Assembly: GCF_001039355.2 (NCBI RefSeq)
Contig: NW_019775811.1
Location: forward strand, 1 to 53,929
DNA from: Lingula anatina
Lineage: Eukaryota > Brachiopoda > Lingulata > Lingulida > Lingulidae
Direction of reading: 5' to 3'
DNA length: 53,929 nt
The notes under the pieces are model-generated. The model ran no database searches and was not told the DNA's origin. It was given only the letters and a program-made list of their open reading frames with translations. The position numbers were made by a program, and so were the translations under genes. Shown here piece by piece: positions 1 to 12,500 of the stretch (positions within the stretch are counted from its first letter, which is position 1; every line of letters begins with the position of its first letter).

Positions 1-1827
1 ACTGTTCCATTTGGAAATGGAGCTGATATTGTCCAGATATCTGGTAGCACACTATGGGCAGTCCTGGAGCATTCAGTGTCTAAATACGAGGAAAAGGTCG
101 GCCGCTTCTTACAAGTCTCAGGTAAAGCAGACGTAGACCTTAGTTTTGATATTGTATTTTAGTTTGTGATAGTTTTAACAGAATACCTCGAGGACACACA
201 TGCAGGTGCGTGACAATTGGAAATATATCAAGTAATTGTAGAATCTCTCCTTGTCACCAAAACCATAAATTTTCCCGAAACTTAGCGTTAATCTGGCATT
301 TGCCGTAAGAACAATTTTGTTTTGTTTCTTTGAAAGAGCAAGAGATTATAAATCAAAACCTTTACTCTTCACAAAAGATATTTTGACAATACATTGAAAA
401 TCCACATCACTCGTGTTCACATCTAGGTCTAAGAGTTGTGTACGATATCTCCAAGCCGGTCGGAAGCCGCATGGTCAGCGTTGACGTCAGATGTGCAGAC
501 TGCATTGTCCCCAAGTTCCAGCCCCTCATAAAGACCAAAATATACGAAGTAATCACTAATTCATTCATCTTAGGAGAGGGTGACGAATATTCGGTATTGA
601 GAGACAACATCGTGTATCGATACGGGATAGGTACGTATTATCGAATTAAAAAGCTAGGATTATCCAGGTTTATATCATTGTGATTATTGTGATAACTCTT
701 TGGTAATTTTAAAGAGGAATAATTTATTCTCAATATTAACGTTTATGTTGCGTAAACGAGAAAATTGTTGAAAGCACAAAACTACATCCAGATAAACGTA
801 TCACGTGGAGATATTTTTTGCTGTAAGGTGACAGATGCATTATGTCGTTCACCGCCGTACAATAGCAATGCATGCGTTCAAAATTAAAGGCGTTGCGTAT
901 AATACAGAAAAGCTGGCAATTATACGAGTACGTTGCAAACAAGCGAGGGCGTGTTAGTCTGTTTATCTGATTGCATTCAGTGAGAATCCCGCGGAGTCGG
1001 ATCGATCTACGTAGACCGATAGTTTCATTGAAAATAAGCCCTTGGTCATCAAATATTTAATAACAGATCGTCGCTCTTAGATCCAGAATGTTGACGTTGA
1101 CTCTCTGATTTGAAGTCATAGGAAACGATTTAAACATAGTTAATGTCGCAAAAAGAGGCGATTTTGATAGCGAATTCAGATTAAAAATAAAAAAAAACAT
1201 GCAGATCAACCAACTCCTTGAGATTTATTTCAGGGCTAAGCGGCTTAACAGAGATTTGTCCTTTGACGTGGCCAGTGACGCAACACTTGCTGATTAAAGG
1301 ACTTAATTCCTCAGTGTATCTCGTAGAATTAGAAACAAAACCTAAATGTAGGGAAAATCATATTTGGGTATACATGTAGGTTCATAGGCCTAATTTAAAT
1401 AGGCCTACTGTGCCTCTGCAGACGGTACTGACATTTTCAGTAAAATCATTCTTTTCACCTTTGACACAGGGGGAAAGATTGTGGGTCATTTCAGAGGCTT
1501 GTTTTTAATTAGCTCTTTTCAACCTAATTTACTTGAAACAGGCCGTTATTTTATTCACTGGTATGGTAGTTTTAAAGAAAATCGAAAGACATGAAATTGA
1601 GAACCAGGTTTTATCGTGGCGAGAAGTGGTATTAGCGTAAATGCACCCTTAAAATGTCGCGGGAACCTCACGATTTCCTATCATTTTTATAACAATGTCT
1701 GTTGACACAAATATTTAAGTGGCTTATGCCAAGGAAAAACTCCTCTCCGTCTGTGAAAAAGACTTTCCCGTTGTAGATGGTTTAAAAGATATTCCCTCTC
1801 ATACATACCAGTATGGAGTGGTAGGAG
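1..1827 (+). CDS. NT5E: Ecto-5'-nucleotidase (CD73-like), C-terminal exons, 5' truncated by window edge
   Basis: Exons 1-121 (open at the left edge), 427-630 and, less surely, 1720-1827; all junctions are phase 1 with GT/AG borders. Exon 1 reads TVPFGNGADIVQISGSTLW followed by an EHSVSKY motif, as in the C-terminal substrate-binding domain of CD73. Exon 2 has VVYDISKPVG, the RCADC cysteine pair (the LCTKC disulfide of human CD73) and SFILGEGDEY, where the F and D align with the adenine-stacking Phe500 and ribose-binding Asp506 of the human enzyme. The family hydrolyses extracellular AMP to adenosine and is normally GPI-anchored. Exon 3 (FPVVDGLKDI resembling YPAVEGRI) is plausible but weaker. 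If its donor at 1828 is not used the frame stays open to a stop ending at 1943. No GPI signal was found, so the true 3' end is unresolved. Confidence 0.85.
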
Positions 1828-2385
1828 GTAAGGTGCGTGTGGCTCTGCCCATCTGTAATCTTCTTGTTATTGCTCAGTTTAAATCTCCGCGCACGCTTTC
1901 GTCGTTTCTCTTTCGGTTAGACAGGTACTTGGTTTATTATTAGAGTCAGAGTAACAGGTTCCTCTTACACGCGTGTCTTTAAGGGGGATTGAACGACCGC
2001 CTTGCAAAAGGTTCGGTTTACAATGTGTCTTTTTAAAATTGCCTTTCAGGGCCAATCGATCACAATTTCTACTTAACCCTCTCCAACAGCGGTAATTTAA
2101 TACCTTTAAAGATACCTTTAAGATAGTTCAAAAGTCCACATGAAAAGTTGCCATTTTCTGGTAATAGCCCTAGGCACGATCTTTACATGACAAGGAAATT
2201 TTAGTGTCTAACGTTTGTTGAAGGGCGTCTTAAAATCAACCAAGATTTGTTCACCGATTAATTCGAACATGTTATTAAAAACTTCTCACTTAACAAAACT
2301 TCACGGTAGGGGTCACGGTACAGATCACAATTATACTGCGGTTAAAGGCTTTACATAAAGAAATTAGCTGTTTTCATTTTCCAGG
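1828..2385. other. Short intergenic or intronic stretch
   Basis: No convincing exon was found here. It ends in a pyrimidine-rich AG acceptor (about 2371-2384) directly before the ATG of the next gene. That implies an unseen 5' UTR exon of the VWC gene upstream. Joining this acceptor to the NT5E exon at 1827 instead would give a stop after six codons. Confidence 0.4.
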
Positions 2386-4477
2386 ATGTCTCACGCGACG
2401 ATGATGCGGTTGTTACTTGTGACTTTAGCTGGACTGAGCGTTCTAATTGCCGGCGCAAGTATCAAGAAAAACAAGGTTTCAGGTAATATATTTTCCATCG
2501 TAATTTTCAGTATAATTATATATTGACTGTTTGTATAGCTATAGCAAACGAAAGATGTTATATTTATTTGTTAAACTGAATAACAAAGAAATGTTCAGAA
2601 GACCTGATTTGCCTTACGGTCAGTTTCCAAAAAATTAATCAAACTTTGTCCGCAAATCTTTGCATAATGTTGCTAACGAACAGACAGACAAATAACTAAT
2701 ATTCAAATATTGATCAATTGATGAATCACCACAGTGTTCTAATCGTTTATATTATTTCTTGGTCCACTCCAGACAGTTTCTTATTTTATTTCATAAAAAA
2801 AAAACTTTTTCCATAATGTTGAAAACAGACAGATTTACGGATCCAAAAACATAACCTTCTTGGCGGAGGTTAGTATTTTTCACGTTACTCAAAGCTGAAG
2901 ACCGAGTAAAAGAAAAGACTTGTCGAGTCGCATTTTGCGTGCATGGAAACACAGGGTGTATAAAAGGGAATTCGGATGAATGTCTTTCCATTTGTCGCTG
3001 ATTAAAGGAGATATAAATTTAGATTTGGCTGAGCAACAACATGGGAAAAATTTGCTTGTGGAACTAGTAGTAGTAGTAGACTAGTAGTACTATCAAGTTC
3101 CTAACTATGATGGTGTAGGAAGTAACAATGTGCATACTTGAATGCGCTCTAATACAAACTGTTTTTTTCCTCCAGGCGTTTGTACGTACAAGGGCACGGA
3201 GTACAGGGTTGGAGAGACTTGGGACGTAGAATGCGAACTGAACTGCAAATGCCTCGAGGATGACATCTTTGTGTGCCGAGAAGGGTACGTAGACTGTTCG
3301 TTCATCACATCTTGTACAACCATTGTAAAGAATTGGACAGAAAGACTGGCGCTTTTTATCCAACACATTTTTTGTGTGAAAAATTGTTTATTTATTAACG
3401 ACATTATCTTTCCTTAATGAAAGCCCTTAACTTCAGGACTACATGTAAAATTGTGTACAGCTTAATTCGTAGGTTTATAACGTACGAATGAAACATTCCT
3501 ACAAAATCTTATCTGAAAAGAAACAAACGTAAAATGAATATTAGCAATACATCCCATACCAACCCTTAACATTTAACTATGTTTTTATCATTTAAAATTT
3601 ACTAATTAAACATTTTTTTATTTTCATCTTCCAACAACCCTCACCTAGATAGATCGAAAATAAAACACTTTAAACAAAAGTGCAAAAACATCACGTCTAC
3701 GTAACATGCTTAGATTCTTCAAAAGTTGTAGTGTTGAAAATGTTTTACGGCACAGTTCGATTTCGTCCAGATACATAACTTGGGTGGGTTCATATATTAA
3801 ACGTTTTAAAATACCTTTGTTGCCCCATATGACAATAAACCTATAACGAATACCCGTTTTTCGCAAAAGGGTAGGTGAGTTAAGATACGATATTGATCTT
3901 TTGCCGTATTACGTGGTATGCACATAGATTAAGATTTCTTGACAAGTTAGTTATGCAACCACAACCGAAAACAAGCGGTTTAAAAGAGGCTTTCGTGTAT
4001 TTACCAGAATCAAGTTTCTCTGCATGTATTCATAGTAATTATCTTGCAAGGATTGTTCCATTGAACTCTGTTCACGTTAATTTGTTTCGTCTGTTTTCAA
4101 TCAGTTACTTTATATTCATTATTTCGTTTACCCTTGAGGCGGGTCAACTTCCTTATAAAACAGAATATGAAAATAAACTAAAATTAACGTTATCAACCGT
4201 TCTGTTTTGGTGCATGAAGAGTTTTTATATATAAGGAACTAGGCCTATAATGTCTACAAAACCCCAAATGCCCAGAAAGTGGACAATGGTCAGAATGGTG
4301 TGCAGCAAGTCGTAGCAAGTCCAGTGTGACTGTGTGCCATATATAAAAACATGACACTATTTTTACTCTAATCACCATGCTTTTCTGTTCACCAGGTGTC
4401 CACCGTGGCCTGTGCCCCCGGACTGTCACGTGGAGAAGATCCCAGGCCAGTGTTGTGATAAAGTGCGCTGTAATTAA
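2386..4477 (+). CDS. Small secreted single VWC-domain protein
   Basis: Three exons: 2386-2482, 3176-3284 and 4396-4477 (stop TAA 4475-4477), joined in phases 1 and 2. The ATG lies one base after a splice acceptor. The first ~24 residues form a signal peptide (MMRLLLVTLAGLSVLIAGAS). The mature part begins with basic SIKKNK and is then a single von Willebrand factor type C module: VCTYKGTEYRVGETW, CELNCKCLEDD, FVCREGCPP, and the terminal PGQCCDKVRC. The ten-cysteine pattern C..W..C..C.C...C..C..C..CC..C is complete. Total length is about 95 residues, so the protein is little more than one VWC domain, as in the short secreted VWC proteins of invertebrates. Such domains often bind BMP/TGF-beta ligands or act in defence; which applies here cannot be told. 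Polyadenylation signals follow at 4707-4712 and near 4744. Confidence 0.85.
2822..2870 (-). repeat. Fragment of the CCTCCGCCAAG dispersed repeat
   Basis: Read on the minus strand it carries CCTCCGCCAAGAAGGTTATG, the 5' end shared with the longer copies at 19096-19381 (plus) and 27889-28165 (minus). It lies in intron 1 of the VWC gene. Confidence 0.6.
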
Positions 4478-4706
4478 TCCAGACAACGAATCAAATGTGT
4501 TAGGTGCAATTGTGCAGAGCATCCAGATGTGTGGATTGCAACACACCTACTTGTATACACATCATATGAAACATGAGAAAACTATGAAGGGTATTTGTAT
4601 GCAATGCTGATGTGAAAAAGTTGATGTAGAATGTCAAAAGCTTTATTTCAATGGGCACTACGGAATTTTGGAACAAACTTGTTTCGTTCAATAGTAAATT
4701 GCAACC

Positions 4707-4712
4707 AATAAA
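4707..4712 (+). terminator. Candidate polyadenylation signal of the VWC gene
   Basis: AATAAA about 230 bases after the stop codon on the coding strand, with a second AATAAA near 4744. No cleavage site can be confirmed from sequence. Confidence 0.5.
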
Positions 4713-6127
4713 ATAGCAATGACTCAATTTCGTTGTTCTCACTAATAAAAACTCAATCTTGCTTGTGAGCACATTGTACCATTATTCTTATTAAGTGGTT
4801 GACTCAGTGAGCGGATCAATCTTTAAACAAGCAATACAGTTTACTTGAATCATGGGAATAGTTATCATCATTGGATACATAACAAATCTTGTGCAATCCT
4901 TTTGGATTTGTTTTCGAAAAAAAAAAAAATTAAGAGCTGTAATAACCAGTTGAGATGTAGATAAAAATGAACTCAGAAGAATTAAGTTCCACAGTTAATA
5001 TCACAACTCAGTAACAAGTGGCTGAAAAATGAGGAGTTGACTCATCCCTCTCTGGTCAGCCTAGCCAGCAGAATAAAACATGACAAGATAACAGCTGTAC
5101 GGATGTCTACGTACATTTACCCAACAAAACATTTTACACTGAAATGAACCTCAAAAATGTTATGGTAAGTTAGTACTAGAAAACTGTGAAAAAAAATGCA
5201 CAGGCAGGAATCCCCCCCCCCCCCCCACACACACACACACCCTACCCTACCCCAACGCTCTTGTCACCCTGAACATTAACATCAGTCCATACGATCACCA
5301 ACATTTACTTCTGACAACTGTTAAACTCTCTCAATGTATGCGATTTTCACCTGTTACAAAGTCCATGCCTTTTCTTTTTAAGCATTACCATTACTTTATT
5401 ACATTATTCATTATTTACCTGTTCACATATACTGAAAAGGGGAACAACCAATCAAAAGGTTCAATTGCTTGATGGATATAATAACAATAAGTTAACAATA
5501 AAATGACCTTAACATTAACATATCAAGTTGCATGGCTTATCATTTAAAAACAATTCCTTAAAATAATCATTGTGTGCAAATCCAGTTATTAACAGTAAGG
5601 ATCCTCACACACTTTACACATGTTATATCCGCATGGATCCTAAACAACAAAACTAGTAAGGATTATATTTATCACAAATTTGAGCCAAATTCATGTTTCA
5701 CCAAAACAAAAGAAAAAAGACAATAAATACATGAACTGCTTGTAAATTATTGGATGAAATGAAACCATAAGCTTTTCAGATCTCATTACGAAAATAATAT
5801 CTTGCTCTTGAAATCAAGAGAAACATAGGAAAAGATGAAGACAAAAATTGAGGCAACACTTCTTATCAATACTGATCTTGCATACAGTAATCATCCATTG
5901 AGACCTCTGCAAAATGCTAATAATACCCACACATTCAACGCCAGTCTTTTCTGACAACACATAAATCATCCATTGGGACTATATAAAAAGAATGAAAAAA
6001 TTGCATGTTACAGAAAATAATGGAACTTGAAGTACAATACTTCAATTATTTCTCTGATCCAAATGACTGCTGAGTTTTAAGTCACTATTAGAAGGAAAAA
6101 AAAAACATCTTAAAGTCAATCTCCTGG
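4713..6127. other. Convergent intergenic / HEATR3 3' UTR region
   Basis: No coding exon seen. It separates the ends of the convergent VWC (+) and HEATR3 (-) genes and probably includes the HEATR3 3' UTR. A minus-strand AATAAA (plus TTTATT at 5395-5400) is a possible polyadenylation signal. Bases about 5212-5240 are a poly-C run followed by (CA)n. Confidence 0.4.
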
Positions 6128-9100
6128 TCAAGATTTGTACTTGATGAACCGCATCAGATTTGTCCTTGCTGTCATGATGATAGGGAGATGGTCTCCTAGG
6201 CTTCTCTTCTGTTGATGAATCTGGAGAAAAGATATCAAAATATACCTCCAGAGGGTATCCACCTCTTTAACTGATCTATATACATGTTAAAAGAAACAAA
6301 CCATTAAAACTTACAAGGATATTAAATACAAACCTGAAGAATAATTTTATTGTGCAAAATATGCACAGGGCTGTAGAAAAAAAGGGGGCTCTTTTTTCGG
6401 AAGATGTGGGGTAGGGGGGAGGAGATATAATAAATGAATACGTAAATTTTCCAAAACATAGGGAGCAGTCTTACCTTGGCCTTCAGCTGCGGTGCCACAG
6501 CCTTGAGTTTGTCTGTTAACCCTATCTCCCTGACAACTGGGTCTAGATGATCCTCCGCAAATACATCAAAGATGGCGTCCAGCGCCTCAGCAACCACCCA
6601 CAATTCCTGGTCCTTGCTCACTATTTCCACAAGAAATGTGCCAATATTCTGAAGTGAAAATCAATAAAAATGCTAACTGCCTTTTAATGAATAATTAGTA
6701 TATATGAAATGAAATAAACTTTAGCCTTAATTTAAATGATTTGGTGGAACCTCTTGCAATAGCAAATAAATAAAAGAATGACTCAAAACAGAGTTATACT
6801 AAAGTAACTAGGCATACGCCACAATGTTTTGAATGGCTCACTGAGGTTTTGTTGTGAAACACTGAATATGACTGTCAACAGACATCGATTGAACCTGACA
6901 GACTTCAACACAATGCCATATCTAAATGAGTATCGTAAGTTAGCATACAAGTCATCTTTTGTGACTAACTATTCTAAGACACATCCACATCAAATGAATA
7001 TACTTATTGGCTTGACCAAATTATATTGTTATTGGCAACTTAAAAAAGTCTAAAGTCAGACCAGGTTGACCACAGTGCAGTGAGTCTGATAATAAGATCT
7101 TATGAAAAGCATTCAAACAAATCTCACACATCTCCATTGGTTTACAAGCAGCTATTCTATAAGAGGACACTAAAGCCTTCATCTAATAAAATTTAAACAA
7201 AGACAAACCTTAAGCAGGCTATGTGGCTCCATCTGTTTGGCAAGCAGACAACCAATAGTGGACAATATCCTCACAGCATTGGCCTTGACTGGGGGATGAC
7301 TGCTCTGCTGTCCCAGCTCAAACACAAACTGGAGGTCACTGGGGACAACACTGGAGAACTGAAAGAATATTTCAGGATTGTGGAAATTAAAATGTGTTAG
7401 GTAGTCCGGCAAATCTGTTCTGTGATATCTCAAATACAAACTGAATTACAAGGGGTTGGACTGATGAACTGTTGTTAATGGTGATATTTTGGAAACTGTA
7501 AACAATTTAAGTAATGGAAATTGTAAGGAAAGTAGAGAATGAAGTGGTTACATGACAAAAACTGTTTCACAACATGCTTAATGGTGAATTCTATGTAACT
7601 AAAATACCTTTCATGACCTTGAAAGATCATTAAACATCAATAAATTATGCTGTACCTTAGGAGACTTGTGTTCAGCCAGTTTCTGTATAGTTGCTCTCAT
7701 GGCACTGGTGACAGCTTCCAACAGATCTGCACTCTCTACAGCTGGGAATACATAACTTAATATATTATATGGATCTAAACCGTCTAATTGGTTGCTGGTC
7801 TTTAAAATTGCCACTGATATAACAGAATGAAATTTTGTGCTACTAAATCTTTTTGTCTCTCTTTTTTTTTAATTAAAAGTTGTCACCTTCACAACATTTC
7901 TGTCCAATATTCATGTCATTAATAAGCAATATGTTTATATAAGAAACTGCAGTTTAAGTAGTTAACTCTGCATAACACCTAAATCTGTTTCATCCATGTC
8001 TCTTAACAAATACAAACCTTAAGCAGACTATGTATATTCAAGAATTAAACAATTATGTTTATAATAGAAAGACTTCATACGGTAAAAAAGTAAATTCTGA
8101 CCAAAACCTAAATCTAATTCTCATAATGTCCATCTATCTGATCTGTAAAGGACACAAACACTGTTGATATGTACTGTAACAATCACCTTGTTTATTAAGA
8201 GCAAGTTGGGAAAGGTTCTCCCAAATTAAGTGCAGCTTGTCCATCCCTCCAAGTGCCTCAATGTCCATACCACTGACCATGTTACTGACACACAACAGGG
8301 AGCGGGACTGCAGGACTTCAATACTGGAAGAAACAATGGATAAGGTTATTATTTTAAAAATCTCACGTATATCTCTTTTGTATAACTCTCTTTTCACAAT
8401 TTAATAATTCCAGTTACCAAATAAAATTATGCAATGAATCAAAATTCTTTTAATATATTTAAAATCATAGTTTTCAAGTAAAAACTAAGAATTTCAAATT
8501 ACTGTTTTTGGTTTCTAAGTATAAAATCAAATTTGTTTGTGTTTTGTTCTCCTTTCCCCTCCTAAAGAGCCAAATCTGTGATTTTGCTAGAAAAAATAAT
8601 AAAAGTACAATATACTTGTTAATCTTTACTTCAAATCTTTATTTTCCAATTTTTACTTATATGTTTTCTATTATTCCCCAAGAATAAAGCCCAAGCCATC
8701 TGTTGAATTTGTACAACTTGATATACAGAACTTCTAACCTTTTCAACAATTTCTTCCCCCTCCCATATCCGCTTAATATTGTGTGAACTTCAGCACTGGG
8801 GAAATTAGTTTTGCACATCACCTGAAAAACATACTTAAAATCAACAACTTCTACCTCTGATGAATTTGAAATCCTGAAATATGTATGTATTGAAGCAAAT
8901 CCAGAAACACTATAATTATATTCCTTGTCAAGGAACTTAGTTTAACAATATTCTAAAATTTAAAATTATTAACGTTTCTATGCTCTATCATTAGTAAATA
9001 AAATGGTAGTATGACCCCTTTTGGAGCAAAAAAGGCATCCCACATTACATAAAATAATCAAGATTTTCACACTTACCCTAGGAACAAGATTATTAGTAAC

Positions 9101-9534
9101 AAAAGCACCGTGGACTTCAGACTGGACACAGAGATGACTCTGGAATTTACAGAAGTTGTCAAGTAACAAATACACTTTTAAAAAGGAACATGATAAATAT
9201 AAATAAATATCCAAAATTTGAATAGTGCTATTTCAATGTCAAATTGAATTTTAGTTCTAAACATTTTGCCAAATTTCATTATGCTTATCACTACCAAATA
9301 AACATCTCTACCATTTACACTTAAACTTTTCAGATGTTTTCAATTAAAAGTTATTTTAACAACCAGGAATGTTGTTAACATCAATACAATTTTTAAAAAT
9401 TTGATAAAAAATAAAAATAATCTGAGACTAGCATATTATTTTGTGTGTTATGTACTAAGAATGAAGCAGTCTAAACAGATGGGACAATCCTCCCTGATTT
9501 GTACCTGACTTTTCTAAGGCATTAGGTGTGTGTG

Positions 9535-9565
<31 letters not shown>

Positions 9566-12500
9566 ATGAGAGTGGTGGAGGGGGGGGGGGGGTAAGTACA
9601 CCCCCTAGATAGAGGCTATTCACCGAACACTAGCTAGATGACCAGCTAGACGATGTGTGTGTGTGTATGTATGTTTGCGTAAGTGTGTGCGTTTGTGTGG
9701 TGGGGAGGGGGGTAAGTATATCCCCTGGATAGAGGCCATTCACCCAGCACTAGCTAGATGACTAGCTAGACAAAGAATCACTGCTAGTTAAAACTATTAA
9801 GAAAGTGTGCACTTACTAATACTGTTTCATCAGATCCCTCCATATCAACATCTGCTGTTAACATTTCATCAGAGCTGGCATCACTGCTGTCCAGGTCCTC
9901 CCACACTTCTTCCTCATCTGAAAATATGTGGAAAACAATGGTAATAGTGAAAACTTATGCCTTCCTAGACCCCTTATAAAACAACCTTCATCTTCCCACA
10001 CCCTATCTAAAACAAAATGGAAAGATTCAGCTATAAGGAATTCATAAAATTAATAGCCTTCCTATACACCTAGTTGCTGGTCCATGAGAGGAACTATAGT
10101 ATTGCAACTACGGACAATTAAATGCGTAGAAATACAATGTATGTCAAGTGATGTAAAGATTTGTTCAACTGTGACTGTTGGAACTAGGCACACACAGTTG
10201 TGTTGTTCTCTCTCATGCTTCCTCCTGCCCCGCTCTTTGCTAAAATCATCACAACATTATTGTGGACCTTAACTGTACAAAGATATTGTAAGGCAGCAAC
10301 ATTTAATGTAATGTGGTCAGATCAAATAATTTAACCAGTTTTTAATGTGTTTCAGAAGAAAAAAATGAAAAATTTGTGACATCACATGACAAACTGTGTG
10401 CTCATACAGAAATTTCATAGAAATTCATGAAAAAAAAAAAATACTACATAGAAGTTTTGGTAGACCAATCCCAAATAAATGCATTGACAGGATTAATGAC
10501 AATTGCACAATCTTAAAACATTGAGAGGCAAAGAAATTTATATCTAAAAGTTCCTCAAAAAGACTAAGTCTGGTCAGGAGTTGAAAACCCAGAAGTCTCA
10601 GTGATCTCATCTGACCTTTATGGAAATGCTTATGATTTATAGGACAAGAAGATAACTTTTGATAATCCAAATTAAGTCCTGGATATGCATAAAATCCAAA
10701 ATATTAAAAAACCACACAGCTCAAGAGTCTGGTTACAAAGAAGACAGAGTTACTCACCATCTGTACAACAGAGATTAGTGATTATCTCCAAAGCTGTCCT
10801 CTGGGCAGTCAAAAGGCATTCTAGTTCATTTAATTCTTTCTCCAATCCATTCTGAAAAATGTTAACACCTAGACAATTTACATTCATCATTGTATGCTTT
10901 AAAATGATTTCTTTTAATCATTTTAAGGTATTTCAATACATGTTATGTTGTCATATGCACCCCCTCCAGTGCACAGATAATTACGACTTCAAAAACTGCT
11001 TTTCAGTGAAAAAGTTTAATACTAACTAGTAAAGATACTTCAACACATGTTGGGTGATAAAATACCCATTTCAGTGCAGTAAAAATGTTTGCAATAAAAT
11101 TAAAGGAATACCTTTGTGTGCTTCTTTTCATCTTTTCCTCCATCCCCTGCTCCATTTTCCATGGCCCCACCTTCTGCTGTGCCATTCATAGACTTGAAAA
11201 ATAGCACACATATAACCTGAAGTATCATCTTTTACAAAGATATTCTACAATACAATACAAAATACAATGGAAGTGGAAGCAAATATAATTTCAACAGAAA
11301 AAACATATCCTCCTCGCAGAAATGCAAACAGTTAGTGGTAAAGATTACCTATTCAAATAAAAAAGAAACCCAATACATCTCTGAAATATAGAGTTGAATA
11401 ACAACCTAATCATACTGAACACATGTAGGTCCCTGTCTTAACAAAACCTTTGTCAGCTACCAGCATCTCATTACAAGGTTTTCTTCCAATATTTGTTTGA
11501 TATCTACCGATTTTGCTCAATAAATAATGACAGCTTCTTAAAATTTGTTGCAAATCGATATCACTCAGACTACATCTAGGCTAGATGATGCAGACCTGAA
11601 ATTTCAAGACCCGTGAGGCTGTGATTTCAAATTCTGGAAAACTGCTGACATTACAGTAATCATTTCAATCGATCTTTTCAAAAGGGAAAATTGTGAATTT
11701 CACAGATACTGTATTTTTAGTCATTAATTCTAAAAATAAGAACATTCCTCTTGAATGGTAGCAACTTAATTGAAAAGCAGGATAGTTTATAGTTCTATTC
11801 TGTATAGAAAAAGCACCACAAATGCTCTGAAGAAATATATTATTACTGATTCTAAAATTATGTATCTGAAAAACTGATAACCTTTCCCCATTGAAAAGAT
11901 CATTACAGTACTTACAGCATCATTCTGTTTGAGTCGAAATGCCATCTCCTCAATGTGTCTGTATGCGTCCACTTCCAGAGCCTCCGCCAGTGTCCCCACC
12001 ACTGCAGTGACCAAGGAGCCGGACACTCTGTTTAACTGACCACCACTCGCATTATACAGGATGCCTGGAAATAATGACCACATGATTTTTTTTTCTAATT
12101 AATTTTGAAATTAAATATAATGACACATATCTGCATATGAATAAAATGCTGAAAATTTTCGCTATCTCACTTAGATGAAAAAATTAATCAAGCTTTAGTG
12201 ACGTAGTGTCTGTTATTTTTTTTCCAGACACCCTAAATAATTCCATAGAAACTTGAAAGTTGTCACATTATAAGAAAATAAGCCATAGACTTTTTTTATA
12301 ACTAGAGGATCAGAGAGGCGATACCGCCTCCGGNGCCTACGCTGGTGGTACAATAATGACAGCTTCTTAAAATTTGTTGCCAATCGATATCACTCAGACT
12401 ACATCTAGTCTAGATGATGCAGACCTGAAATTTCAAGACCCGTGATTTCAAATTCTGGAAAACTGACGGCATTGCAGTAATCATTTCAATCGATCTTTTC

